Source: Caulobacter sp. Root343 (GTDB taxonomy: Bacteria; Pseudomonadota; Alphaproteobacteria; Caulobacterales; Caulobacteraceae). From it: a DNA stretch of 64,000 nt. This document shows, piece by piece, positions 43,179 to 51,469 of this stretch; positions within the stretch are counted from its first letter, which is position 1, and the number at the start of each line of letters is the position of its first letter. The stretch covers positions 124,001 to 188,000 of the forward strand of contig NZ_LMDF01000008.1 in NCBI RefSeq assembly GCF_001425745.1, read 5' to 3'. A model generated the notes under the pieces. That model was not told the origin of the DNA. It worked only from the letters and a program-made list of their open reading frames with translations, and did not search any database. The translations under genes were made by a program, and so were the position numbers.

Positions 43179-43816
43179 GCGGTCACGTCCTCGCGCGGCG
43201 CCAAGCCCGCGAGCACCGCCTCGCCGTGCTGAGCGATCAGATCCCGCAGGTTCAGGGCCGGCGCGCCGACGGGCGTAAAGGTCTCCTGCCAGATCACGCC
43301 CATCAGGATCGGTCCCATGATGCTGAACGCTTGCAGGCGCGGGTTGCCCGGGCGGATCTCGCCTCGCCCTTGAGCTCTGTCCAGCGCTCCGCTCAGCGCT
43401 GCCAGGGCGCGACTGACCACCTCGTCATGCCAGACGCGCGCCAGTTCCGGGAAGTTTCGCGACTCGCCGATGACCAGCTTGGCCACCGCGCCCAGGCGCG
43501 TGGTTTCGATCATCAGGCTGATGCGAACGAACACCATCCTCAGCAGATCGGGGAATGGCGTGGTCGTCTGATCCAGCACCGCTTCGACCACGTCGAGATT
43601 GGGCGCCACCGCCTCGCGGACAACGGCGCGGAAGATGTCCTCCTTGGTCTCGAAGTAGAGATAGAGCGCGCCCTTCGAGATCCCGGCCTTGGCGGCGATC
43701 TCGTCCAGCTTGGCCGCGGCGAAGCCCCGTTCCGCGAACACCTCGAGCGCCGCCTGGACGATCTCGCCCGGCCGCGCCTCGCTGCGTCGTCGCCACTTGG
43801 GGGAACCGGCCTGCAT
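43175..43816 (-). CDS. TetR-family repressor of the efflux operon
   Basis: A 213-residue TetR regulator. HTH is in VFAERGFAAAKLDEIAAKAGISKGALYLYFETKED (residues about 24-60), then a ligand-binding helical domain. I chose ATG 43816 (MQAGSP) because GGAAG lies upstream and because an ATG at 43852 would sit inside a palindromic operator (43837-43852). First gene of a TetR-HlyD-ATPase-permease operon with four-base overlaps throughout, so it likely represses its own operon. Confidence 0.92.
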   Translation of the reverse strand: MQAGSPKWRRRSEARPGEIVQAALEVFAERGFAAAKLDEIAAKAGISKGALYLYFETKEDIFRAVVREAVAPNLDVVEAVLDQTTTPFPDLLRMVFVRISLMIETTRLGAVAKLVIGESRNFPELARVWHDEVVSRALAALSGALDRAQGRGEIRPGNPRLQAFSIMGPILMGVIWQETFTPVGAPALNLRDLIAQHGEAVLAGLAPREDVTA

Positions 43817-43836
43817 TTTCTGGACTTCCGAAGTAA

Positions 43837-43852
43837 ATGACTTTCGAGTCAT
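43837..43852. promoter_or_regulatory. Operator palindrome for the TetR protein
   Basis: ATGACT-TTCG-AGTCAT, a 12-base dyad with a four-base centre, located 21 bp upstream of the chosen tetR start. Binding by TetR here would block the whole efflux operon. Confidence 0.55.
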
Positions 43853-43902
43853 ATACCGGAGTTATTGCGAACTCAAGCCATCCCAAGCGTCGAGAAAACG
43901 CC

Positions 43903-44736
43903 CTATCCCTCCGCCGTGACCAGCCAGCAGGCCGAGGTCATCGTCGCCAGGCCGTCCTTCGCATAGGGCTCCAGCGCCGCCGCCACCGCTTCGCGGACCT
44001 GGCCGCGCACCGTGTCGTCCTCCTGCGCCAGGATCGGGTTCAGCGGCCCGACGCGCAGGCTCATGGTCATCAGCTCGTCGAAGCTCAGCGGACTGGCGAC
44101 ATCCAGCGGCGCGATCTCGATCCCGCGCCAGCCGCTCTCCTCCAGAATCCGGCGCACGCGGTCCGGATCGGCGAAGGCGAAGCGGCCGGGCGCGTCCTTC
44201 TCGAACGCCGGCAGGGCCGGCAGGAACGGGGCGGCGGCGCGCAGCGGGACCAGCGCCAGCGGGTTCTCCTCGGGCGCGCGCCAGGCGGCGAAGGCCAGCC
44301 TGCCGCTTGGCTTCAGGGCGCGCCGCAGATTGGCGAAGGCCGCCACCGGGTCGGGGAAGAACATCACCCCGAACCGCGAGACGATGGCGTCGAACGGCGT
44401 CGCGAACACATGGGTCTGGGCGTCGGCTAGTAGGAACTCGACGCCCTCGATACCCTCCTCACCCGCCCGCCGTCGGGCCAGTTCGACCAGGGCCCCCGAG
44501 ATGTCGACCCCGACGGCGCGGCCCGTGGGTCCCGTCCGCCAGGCCGCGGCGAAGGTGGTCGCGCCCGAGCCGCAGCCGACGTCCAGCACCCGCTCGCCAT
44601 TGACCGGGCCGGCGGCCTCGACCACCGCCTCGGCGATCGGCGCCATGATCTTGTCGAGCAAGGCCTGGTGCTCGACCCAGACCCGCCCCGCGCGGTCCCA
44701 ATAGGCGTTCATGTCCCGGTCGGCGGTCGCGTTCAT
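43903..44736 (-). CDS. Class I SAM-dependent methyltransferase
   Basis: A 277-residue Rossmann-fold methyltransferase. SAM-binding motif I is LDVGCGSGATTF; the acidic loop is VGVDISGALVELA; motif III region DAIVSRFGVMFFPDP follows. UbiE/COQ5-like class, target unknown. ATG 44736 has GGAG six bases upstream. It is divergent from a MerR-like gene and has a promoter with 19-bp spacer containing a MerR-type dyad. Confidence 0.86.
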   Translation of the reverse strand: MNATADRDMNAYWDRAGRVWVEHQALLDKIMAPIAEAVVEAAGPVNGERVLDVGCGSGATTFAAAWRTGPTGRAVGVDISGALVELARRRAGEEGIEGVEFLLADAQTHVFATPFDAIVSRFGVMFFPDPVAAFANLRRALKPSGRLAFAAWRAPEENPLALVPLRAAAPFLPALPAFEKDAPGRFAFADPDRVRRILEESGWRGIEIAPLDVASPLSFDELMTMSLRVGPLNPILAQEDDTVRGQVREAVAAALEPYAKDGLATMTSACWLVTAEG

Positions 44737-44774
44737 CGTCATCTCCGTCGTTGCGAGGATCACCCTCGCGGCGC

Positions 44775-44805
44775 ATCCTGCAAGTTCAAGCGCACTTGAG
44801 GTCAA
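44775..44805 (-). promoter_or_regulatory. MerR-type promoter of the methyltransferase gene
   Basis: On the minus strand: -35 TTGACC (44800-44805), a 19-bp spacer, -10 CAGGAT (44775-44780). The overlong spacer holds a dyad TTCAAG-CGCA-CTTGAG (44785-44800), the arrangement MerR proteins use to twist the promoter into an active state. Confidence 0.6.
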
Positions 44806-44808
44806 GCG

Positions 44809-45234
44809 GTGTTCGACGTCGACATCTCGGAACTGGCGAAACGCTCCGGCGTGCGGGCCTCGACCCTGCGCTTCTACGAGGAAAAGGGACTGATCGCCTC
44901 GATCGGCCGGCGGGGTCTCAAGCGCCTGTTCGCCCCCGAGGTCGCCGACCGCCTGTCGCTGATCGCCCTGGGCCGCGCCTCGGGCTTCTCGCTGGGCGAG
45001 ATCGCGGAGATGCTGGAGGGCTCAAACCTTCATGGCCCAGACATCGACCGCGACCGCCTGCGCGCCAAGGCGGCCGAACTGGACAAGCGGATCGAACAGC
45101 TGACCCGCATGCGCGACGGTCTACGCCACGCGGCCGACTGCAAGGTCCCGGTCCTCACCGATTGCCCGCACTTCCTGCGCATCGTGAAGGTGGCGGGCGC
45201 GCGGCGGCGGCGGTATCGGGCGGAGGCGGTTTAG
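44809..45234 (+). CDS. MerR-family regulator
   Basis: A 141-residue MerR protein with GTG start. The HTH ISELAKRSGVRASTLRFYEEKGLI and wing GRRGLKRLFAPEVADRL are typical, followed by the dimerisation helix. The C-terminus carries only two nearby cysteines (AADCKVPVLTDCPHF), unlike SoxR's four-cysteine cluster, although the operator core CTCAAG resembles a SoxR box. It likely controls the divergent methyltransferase through the 19-bp-spaced promoter. Confidence 0.85.
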   Translation: MFDVDISELAKRSGVRASTLRFYEEKGLIASIGRRGLKRLFAPEVADRLSLIALGRASGFSLGEIAEMLEGSNLHGPDIDRDRLRAKAAELDKRIEQLTRMRDGLRHAADCKVPVLTDCPHFLRIVKVAGARRRRYRAEAV

Positions 45235-45238
45235 GGCG

Positions 45239-45793
45239 TCACCAGCCCTCCGGTCGCGGCCCACGATCCTCGGCCGGCGGCGGCGCGTAGCGCTCGGGTT
45301 CGCGCTGTTCCTCCCAACGCTCGCGGTCCCGCGCCTCCTGTTCCCAGGCCGCGCGTTCGGCCCGGGCTTCCCGCGCCAGTCGATCCGCCTCCCAACGGCG
45401 ACGCTCGGCCTGCTCCAACTGGTCGCGCCGCGAAGCCTCGCGTTCCCACCGATCGTCATCGGCCTCGGGCGGCGGCTCCTCCGCCTCGTCCGCCTCGGCG
45501 ATCTGGACGGGCGCGGCGCGCGGCCTGGACGCGGGACGATCGAACAGCGCCTCGCGCCCGTTGGCCATGGCCCGGGCGGCGTCCGACAAGCCGACATCCA
45601 GAGGACCGGCGGTCCTGATCGTCGCTTTCGGCGGCTCGACCAGGCGGATGCGCAGGCCGTCGTCGCCGGCCTTTTCCAACGGCGGCTCCGGGCTGACGAG
45701 CGCGGGCCACACGATCGTCGCCACGGCGGCCGTCACGATCCCGGCCGTGGCGACGCCAGCGGCCAAGGTCTTACTGTTCTTGGGCAGGTCCAC
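45239..45793 (-). CDS. Membrane-anchored charged coiled-coil protein
   Basis: A 184-residue protein with one N-terminal membrane helix (about residues 10-32), a Pro-containing segment, and a long Arg/Glu-rich coiled coil (about 105-165, WEREASRRDQLEQAERRRWEADRL...). No enzymatic motif. It is convergent with MerR. Function unknown. Confidence 0.6.
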   Translation of the reverse strand: MDLPKNSKTLAAGVATAGIVTAAVATIVWPALVSPEPPLEKAGDDGLRIRLVEPPKATIRTAGPLDVGLSDAARAMANGREALFDRPASRPRAAPVQIAEADEAEEPPPEADDDRWEREASRRDQLEQAERRRWEADRLAREARAERAAWEQEARDRERWEEQREPERYAPPPAEDRGPRPEGW

Positions 45794-45860
45794 TTGGGCG
45801 CTCCGGACAGAGGCCCCTCGATGGGTATCGGAACGGCGGGACCGAGCGCCGGTTCCGCGC

Positions 45861-46208
45861 CTATCGCGCCGCGATCGCGGTCATCTCGACGGCGTAGTCG
45901 GGATGGGCCAGGCGCGCTTCGACCGTGGCCCGAGCCGGCGGATTTTCGGAATCCACCCAGGCGTCCCACGCCTGGTTCATGGCGTCGAACCCGGCGATGT
46001 CGGCCAGGTAGATGGTGACGCTGACCAGCTTGGCCTTGCTGGAGCCCGCTTGGGCCAGGGTGTCGTCCAGCTGGGCCAGCACCTCGCGCGTCTGCTCCAG
46101 GACGGATCACCCCTTGGTCTCCTCGGCGACGTGACCCGCCAGGAACACCAGGCCGTTGACGACGACGGCGTCGCTCCAGCGCGCGGCCTTGCCGATGCGT
46201 TCGATCAC
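45861..46208 (-). pseudogene. RidA-family protein, interrupted by an in-frame TGA
   Basis: A RidA/YjgF-like imine deaminase of 115 codons. The GTG at 46208 is preceded by GGGAG, and reading in one frame gives VIERIGKAARWSDAVVV, AGHVAEETKG, then TGA (46107-46109), then SVLEQTREVLAQLDDTLAQAG and RATVEARLAHPDYAVEMTAIAA to the stop at 45861. There is no frameshift, only one nonsense codon at position 34. Either a pseudogene, a sequencing error, or unusual read-through. The original codon could have been Trp, Arg, Gly or Cys. Confidence 0.82.
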
Positions 46209-46218
46209 GAGAAACTCC

Positions 46219-48009
46219 CTATCTCAGGCTGGCGTCGCGCAGCCGGCGACGCCGACCACCTAGGGCGTCGGGACGGTTCAGCACCTTGCGGTACTCGTCG
46301 CGACGTTCGTGGATCGAGGCGATGACCAGGCCCATCGGCACGCCGATGTCGACCAGCACGGCCTCGGACAGCTGCAGGCTGGCCTCGATGGTCTCGGGCA
46401 CGGCGTCGGTGGCGCCCAGCTCGTAGAGGCGAGCGGCGTGGCGGGCGTCGCGGGCGCGAACCACGATCGGCACGTCCGGCCGGGCGCCGCGCGCGGCGGC
46501 GACCACCGCCTCAGCCCCCTCGGGCGCGTCCATGGTGATGACCACCGCCCGGGCCGTGGCCAGGCCGCAGCGCTCCAGAAGCTCCAGCCGCGAGGCGTCG
46601 CCGTAATAGATGCGACCGCCCTCGCGCCGACCCTGCTCGACGAGGCGGGCATCGCGCTCGACGGCGATCCAGGGCAGGTCGTGGCGGTTCAGCATGCCGC
46701 TGACCAGCTTGCCGACCCGCCCGTAGCCGACCACCAGCACCTGTCCGGCGGGCTCGGGGCCGACGCGGTCGGGCGCGCCGACCGGGGCCTCCGCCGTCTG
46801 GGGCGCCGCGCCCTTGCGGGCGAGATAGGCGCCCAAGGCCGCCAAGCTCGGGATCAGGAACATGGTCAGGGTCGCCGAGACCAGCACGGCCTGGCCGATC
46901 GCCGGCGCGACGACCTTGGCGCTCATGGCGTTGTCGAGCAGCACGAAGGCGAACTCGCCGCCGGCCGCCAGGATCAGGGCCGCCTCCAGCGCCGCCTTGC
47001 GGCTCAGGCCCATGATCAGCCCGCCGCCGAACACCAGGATCGCCTTGACGACCAGCAGTCCCAGGGCCGTGGTCAGGATCAAGCCCGGCTGGGCGACCAG
47101 CAGCGACAGGTCGAGGCGAATGCCCAGCGACACGAAGAACAGGCTGAGCAGCAGGCCCTTGAACGGCTCGATCTTGACCTCGACCTCGTGTCGGTACTCG
47201 GTCTCGGCCAGCAGCACGCCGGCGACGAAGGCGCCCAGCGCCATCGACAGGCCCGACAGGGCGCTGACCATGCCCGCGCCGATGATCACCAGCAGGCAGG
47301 CGGCCATGAACATCTCTTCGCTCTTGGCCTTGGCGACGGACTTCAGCATCGGCCGCAGCGCCAGACGCCCGACCAGCACGATCGCGCCCAGGCCGATCGC
47401 GGCGGGGGCCAGGGCCAGCAGGTCCTTCAGCTGGAACGACCCTTGGCCGCGTCCGAGAATAGCCAGGGTGATCAGGATCGGGGCGACGGCCAGGTCCTGG
47501 AACAGCAGCACCGAGAAGGTGGCGCGCCCGCCTTCCGAATGTAGCCTGCGCCGCTCGGCCAGCACCGGTATGGCGATGGCGGTCGAGGACAGGGTCAGGG
47601 CCGCGCCGATGGTCAGGGCTGCCACCGGGCTCTGGCCCATCAGCATGGCCCCCGCGCCCAGGGCCAGCGAGCAGCCGATCACCTGCACCGCGCCCAGCCC
47701 GAACACCAGCTTGCGCATCAGGCGCAGGCGCTCCCACGACAGTTCCAGCCCGATCATGAACAGCAGGAACACCACCCCGAACTCGGCCAGCTGGGCGATT
47801 TCCTCGGGATTGTCGACGGTGACGTAGTCGAGCCACGGGGCGTAATGGATGAACCGACCCAGGCCGAACGGGCCCAGGATCACCCCGGCCAACAGATAGC
47901 CCAGGATCGGATTGATCTTCAGACGCTTGAAGATCGGCGCGACGATGCCGGCGGTCGCCAGGAACAGGACCAGGTCCTTGTAGCTCTCTGGGGATACCTC
48001 TTGCGCCAC
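46219..48009 (-). CDS. Kef/CPA2-type monovalent cation:proton antiporter
   Basis: A 596-residue antiporter with about 12 membrane helices and a C-terminal RCK domain. N-terminal core GYLLAGVILGPFGLG, LSSTAIAIPVLAE, LLFQDLAVAPILI; the RCK nucleotide-binding motif VVGYGRVGKLV with downstream VITMDAPEG. KefB/KefC-like, exchanging K+ for H+, often in response to electrophiles. Its stop is 10 bp from the ridA start, suggesting an operon in which the RidA is now broken. Confidence 0.92.
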   Translation of the reverse strand: MAQEVSPESYKDLVLFLATAGIVAPIFKRLKINPILGYLLAGVILGPFGLGRFIHYAPWLDYVTVDNPEEIAQLAEFGVVFLLFMIGLELSWERLRLMRKLVFGLGAVQVIGCSLALGAGAMLMGQSPVAALTIGAALTLSSTAIAIPVLAERRRLHSEGGRATFSVLLFQDLAVAPILITLAILGRGQGSFQLKDLLALAPAAIGLGAIVLVGRLALRPMLKSVAKAKSEEMFMAACLLVIIGAGMVSALSGLSMALGAFVAGVLLAETEYRHEVEVKIEPFKGLLLSLFFVSLGIRLDLSLLVAQPGLILTTALGLLVVKAILVFGGGLIMGLSRKAALEAALILAAGGEFAFVLLDNAMSAKVVAPAIGQAVLVSATLTMFLIPSLAALGAYLARKGAAPQTAEAPVGAPDRVGPEPAGQVLVVGYGRVGKLVSGMLNRHDLPWIAVERDARLVEQGRREGGRIYYGDASRLELLERCGLATARAVVITMDAPEGAEAVVAAARGARPDVPIVVRARDARHAARLYELGATDAVPETIEASLQLSEAVLVDIGVPMGLVIASIHERRDEYRKVLNRPDALGGRRRRLRDASLR

Positions 48010-48045
48010 GCGCCCTCCTTGTCCGCCAATCCTAGGTCGGCTGTC

Positions 48046-48294
48046 CTATCCCGGCTGTTTCAGCCGCACGCCCGCGCCCGCTTCACCGGCGCCGATCAGC
48101 GCCACGCCGCCTGCCTCGATCGCGTCGATCAGCAGACGCTCGGTGCTGTGGTGCAGGGCGTGACGCTCGGTCTCGAAGTCCTTGACCGTGCTACGCGACA
48201 CGCCCGCCCGATCGGCGAGCTCGCCCTGCGACCAGTTGATCAGCCCGCGGGCGGCCCGGCATTGCGCCGGGAGAAGGATCTTTGCGTGCGGCAT
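48046..48294 (-). CDS. XRE-family helix-turn-helix protein
   Basis: An 82-residue DNA-binding protein. The XRE HTH is LINWSQGELADRAGVSRSTVKDFETERH (residues 19-47). The C-terminus (SSTERLLIDAIEAGGVALIGAG-like) is typical of small regulators associated with stress or toxin loci, but no partner is adjacent. ATG 48294 was used; the GTG at 48303 lacks a ribosome-binding site. It is upstream of the antiporter with 36 bp between. Confidence 0.78.
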   Translation of the reverse strand: MPHAKILLPAQCRAARGLINWSQGELADRAGVSRSTVKDFETERHALHHSTERLLIDAIEAGGVALIGAGEAGAGVRLKQPG

Positions 48295-48418
48295 GAAACA
48301 CACCTAGGCTTTATCGCCCATATTGGTTGAATACCGCCGAAAGAGGTGACAGTCAAGCCGAGCCATGGCCGTACAGGCCACCGCCCGGGCCGCGACGGGG
48401 CGGCCCGGGCGGCGCTCG

Positions 48419-49594
48419 CTATCGCGCCAAGCTCTCCAGGCGGCCGGCGTCCACCGCCCGCACCGCCTGCTTCAGGTCGTCGATATTGTTCGCCGAGCCG
48501 TCCGCCTGGACCGAGAAGCGGTCGGCGATCACCACCGAATATTTCCCGGAGTTCGAGGGGCGGTTCCATTCCTCCGAGGTCAGCCGGCCGTCGATGGTGG
48601 CGACCTTCTCGTAGCCGTCGGCCGTCTCTTTGGTGGTGTGCGCGCCCATGCCGGAGGCCAGGGCCGCCATGGCGCCCATCGCGCCCAGGTCGGTGACCTC
48701 CAGGCGGAACGAATTGCCGTCCTTCTGATACTCGCCGGTGGCCACGACGATCGAGACGTCGCCCGTGCCGCTGGAATTGGTTTCGACGCTGGACCGCGCA
48801 TAGCCCGCCACGCTCTCCGGCAGCAGGGCCTTGAGCGCGTCGGGCGACACCGCCTTTCGCGGCTGTTTCGACAGGGCCTCGGCCCGCTCGCCGGCCGCCT
48901 GCAGCCGGTCCAGGTCGACCTTCTGGCCGTTGAGCTCGACGGTTCCGCCCATCTTGCCGGCGGGCGAAGCGCCGTGGAAGCCGGCCACGCGGCCGATCGC
49001 CATCGAGGTCGCGCCGACGACGATGAACATCACGATGGACACCACGATCGCGACCAGGATCGTCACGATGGCATAGCCCGGCGCCTTGTCGGCCGGAGCC
49101 TTCATCACTCGCGGCAGGCCCAGATACAGCAGCCAGCAGCCATAGAGGCCGGCCAGTAGAACGATGACCGCCAGCATTGGCAGGATCTGCAGCACGCCGA
49201 CCACCCAGCCGGCGGTGCCAGAATAGGCCGCGACCTTGAAGGCCTGCACCCGGTTCTTCTCGGCCCCGAAACTGGGCGCCAGGGCGTCGATCACCGAGCC
49301 CAGCACGAAGGTCATCACCAGCGCGCCCAGATAGCCGAGCACCGCCGTGATCACCGCCACGCCCAGAGGGGGCTTGATCGAGATCCCGAGCGCCCCGTGG
49401 CCGAACAGCTGGCCGCCGATCAGGCCAGCCACCGCCGGGATCGCGGCGAGGATGCACACATAGCCCGTGAACAGCCCGCCAATCGTGGCGGGCTCCTGTT
49501 CGATCTTGTCCCATTCGGACGAGGGCGACAGCAGTATGCCCTTGACCCTCGCCACCAGACCGGTCCCCGCCGATCCACCTTCAACTACCGCCAT
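48419..49594 (-). CDS. YIP1-family membrane protein
   Basis: A 391-residue protein with five or six membrane helices in the first 210 residues and a soluble C-terminal domain. The YIP1-like helical part contains ILLSPSSEWDKIEQEPATIGGLFTGYV. The soluble portion includes RVAGFHGASPAGKMGG and later SGTGDVSIVVATGEYQKDGNSFRLEV. Function unknown. A very GC-rich hairpin (48381-48412) follows the stop. Confidence 0.7.
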   Translation of the reverse strand: MAVVEGGSAGTGLVARVKGILLSPSSEWDKIEQEPATIGGLFTGYVCILAAIPAVAGLIGGQLFGHGALGISIKPPLGVAVITAVLGYLGALVMTFVLGSVIDALAPSFGAEKNRVQAFKVAAYSGTAGWVVGVLQILPMLAVIVLLAGLYGCWLLYLGLPRVMKAPADKAPGYAIVTILVAIVVSIVMFIVVGATSMAIGRVAGFHGASPAGKMGGTVELNGQKVDLDRLQAAGERAEALSKQPRKAVSPDALKALLPESVAGYARSSVETNSSGTGDVSIVVATGEYQKDGNSFRLEVTDLGAMGAMAALASGMGAHTTKETADGYEKVATIDGRLTSEEWNRPSNSGKYSVVIADRFSVQADGSANNIDDLKQAVRAVDAGRLESLAR

Positions 49595-49704
49595 CCCGCG
49601 TCGCGCTCCCTCTGTGAGAATCCAGCGCCCGCCCCGATGGCCTATCTACGCATGGTTCTCGCCAAGGTCGAAACACGGTTTTCCGACAAGGGCCGCGAGA
49701 CGTC

Positions 49705-49896
49705 TCAGGAGGCCGGAAAGCCTGATCGGCGCATCAGCCGCTCGTAGGTCGAGCGCCGGATCGGACGTTCGTCGCGCAGGCGGACCCAGGTCGTCTCGCT
49801 GATGCCCAGCGTACCCTGCAGATGCTCCTTGGTGATCGCCGGCAGCAGGTCGCGTAGCCGTCGCACCCGTTCGGAATCCACGACGATCATGGTCAT
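49705..49896 (-). CDS. Small helix-turn-helix protein coupled to the esterase gene
   Basis: A 63-residue basic protein beginning MTMIVVDSERVRRLRDLLPA, with a predicted HTH in ITKEHLQGTLGISETTWVRLRDERPIRRSTYERL. The ATG overlaps the esterase stop in ATGA (49893-49896), so the two are translationally coupled. This size and basic character suggest a DNA-binding or regulatory role, possibly feedback on the carbohydrate locus; this is inference. Confidence 0.6.
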   Translation of the reverse strand: MTMIVVDSERVRRLRDLLPAITKEHLQGTLGISETTWVRLRDERPIRRSTYERLMRRSGFPAS

Positions 49897-51455
49897 GGCG
49901 TGGTCGCCTCGACGAGGTCCAACCGCGCCTTCAGCGGATCGGCCACGACCTTCGGCCCCTCGGCGGAGAAGTCGAGGATCTGGTCGGACGCGGCCTCGTA
50001 GCGCGGCCAGGCCGGGCCGCCGGGCGCGGTCGGGACGCCGGACTTGGCGAAGCCGATCCAGTAGGCGTGGGCCGCCTTGGCCGCCGCCGCGTCGGCCGGG
50101 GTCAGGGCCGCGCCGTAGCGGGCGTCGACGGTGTCGAACACGAACGGGATCTCGGTGGCGTGCGGCGCGCCCCACCATTGCCCGCGCTGGCTCTCGGCGA
50201 CGTACGAGAACCGGAACTGGTAGACCGGCGCGCCCTGGCCGGACATCACCCGCGCCACGGCCCGGGCCGGCTCGATGAACATGCGGTCGCCCGCCGCCTT
50301 CCAGCCATAGACCTTGAGCTCGCCGTCGCCCTTGGGGTCGTACAGGGCCTCGGCCTCGGGCCGGCGCACGCCGAACGGGGCGAAGACCTGGTCGCGGGTT
50401 CCGCCGAAGAAGAAGCCGTCGGCGCTGGTCGCGCCGACCATCACCGGCATCTTGCTCCACGCCCCGGCCTGATAGGCTTTCAGCGGCGCGTCGGTCACGA
50501 TCTTGCCGTCCAGCATCGGCCCGCCGGCCCAGGTCGGCGTGCCGGCGGTGGCCATGTTCAGGCCGTCCACCACGGTTTCGGCCGGCAAGGCGCGCAGGGC
50601 GTCCAGCGCCGCCGCGTCGGTTCCCGGAACGCCGGCCTTGGCCGCGAAGGCCAGGCCCGCGGTCTCGGCCGAGCGCTGGCCGGCCGGCGCGGTCAGGGGC
50701 AGGGTCGGCAGCAGGCGCGGCCGGCCGCCGCCGGACTCGATGATCGCTTTGTGGAACAGGCCCTTGGCCTGGGGCGCTGTCAGCAGGGCGTGCAGCGACA
50801 CGCCGCCGGCCGACTCGCCGAACACCGTCACATTGTCCGGATCGCCCCCGAAGGCGGCGGCGTTGTCGCGCACCCACCTCAGGGCCGCGATCTGGTCCAT
50901 CAGGCCGTAATTGCCCAGCATCCCGCCGTCGGCGCTCGCCGCCGTCAGGGCGGGATGGGCGAAGAAGCCGAAGCGGCCGACCCGGTAGTTGAAGCTGACC
51001 AGCACCACGCCGTCGCGGGCGAAGCGGTCGCCAGCATAGACGGCCGGCGAGCTGCCGCCGTTCACGAAGCCGCCGCCGTAGATCCAGACCATGACCGGCC
51101 GCTTGGACTTGCCCTTGAGCGCCGCTTCCGGCGTCCAGACATTGGCGTAGAGGCAGTCCTCGGCCGGCTTGACGCCCAGGGGCGCGGCGTCGCCGGGGAA
51201 CGGGTTCTGCATGCAGTCGGCGCCATAGGCCTTGGCGTCGCGCGGCGCGGTCCAGGCCGTCGGCGGCTGCGGCGCGCGCCAGCGCAGGGCCCCCAGCGGG
51301 GGCGCGGCGAACGGCACGCCCTTGAACGCGGCGACGCCCTGGACGGTCTCACCAACCACGGGGCCGAAGGTGGTGGCCACGGTCGGATCGGCGGCCACGG
51401 CCTGTCCGGCGCCCACGGTCACGGCGGCGACGAGCGAGGCGATACGGATCATCAT
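49893..51455 (-). CDS. Secreted type-B carboxylesterase
   Basis: A 520-residue carboxylesterase type B with a signal peptide (residues 1-22, AVA-ADP). Catalytic Ser in FGESAGG (near 200), the oxyanion GGGF/VNGG loop, and the catalytic His in GAPHATEIPFVF are present. Such enzymes hydrolyse ester bonds of acylated sugars or phenolic esters. It is 14 bp downstream of a GH3 gene and probably acts in the periplasm with both glycosidases. The ATG at 51455 has GGGAGAG upstream. Confidence 0.92.
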   Translation of the reverse strand: MMIRIASLVAAVTVGAGQAVAADPTVATTFGPVVGETVQGVAAFKGVPFAAPPLGALRWRAPQPPTAWTAPRDAKAYGADCMQNPFPGDAAPLGVKPAEDCLYANVWTPEAALKGKSKRPVMVWIYGGGFVNGGSSPAVYAGDRFARDGVVLVSFNYRVGRFGFFAHPALTAASADGGMLGNYGLMDQIAALRWVRDNAAAFGGDPDNVTVFGESAGGVSLHALLTAPQAKGLFHKAIIESGGGRPRLLPTLPLTAPAGQRSAETAGLAFAAKAGVPGTDAAALDALRALPAETVVDGLNMATAGTPTWAGGPMLDGKIVTDAPLKAYQAGAWSKMPVMVGATSADGFFFGGTRDQVFAPFGVRRPEAEALYDPKGDGELKVYGWKAAGDRMFIEPARAVARVMSGQGAPVYQFRFSYVAESQRGQWWGAPHATEIPFVFDTVDARYGAALTPADAAAAKAAHAYWIGFAKSGVPTAPGGPAWPRYEAASDQILDFSAEGPKVVADPLKARLDLVEATTP

Positions 51456-51469
51456 CGAGTCTCTCCCGT

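Noticed and set aside
44809..45234. MerR protein as SoxR
   Set aside because: The operator core looks SoxR-like, but the protein has only two C-terminal cysteines and not the four-cysteine Fe-S cluster motif.
48381..48412. GC-rich hairpin after the YIP1-like gene as an intrinsic terminator
   Set aside because: The stem is strong (CCGCCCGGGCCGC and complement), but no U-tract follows on the minus strand; left unannotated as a terminator.
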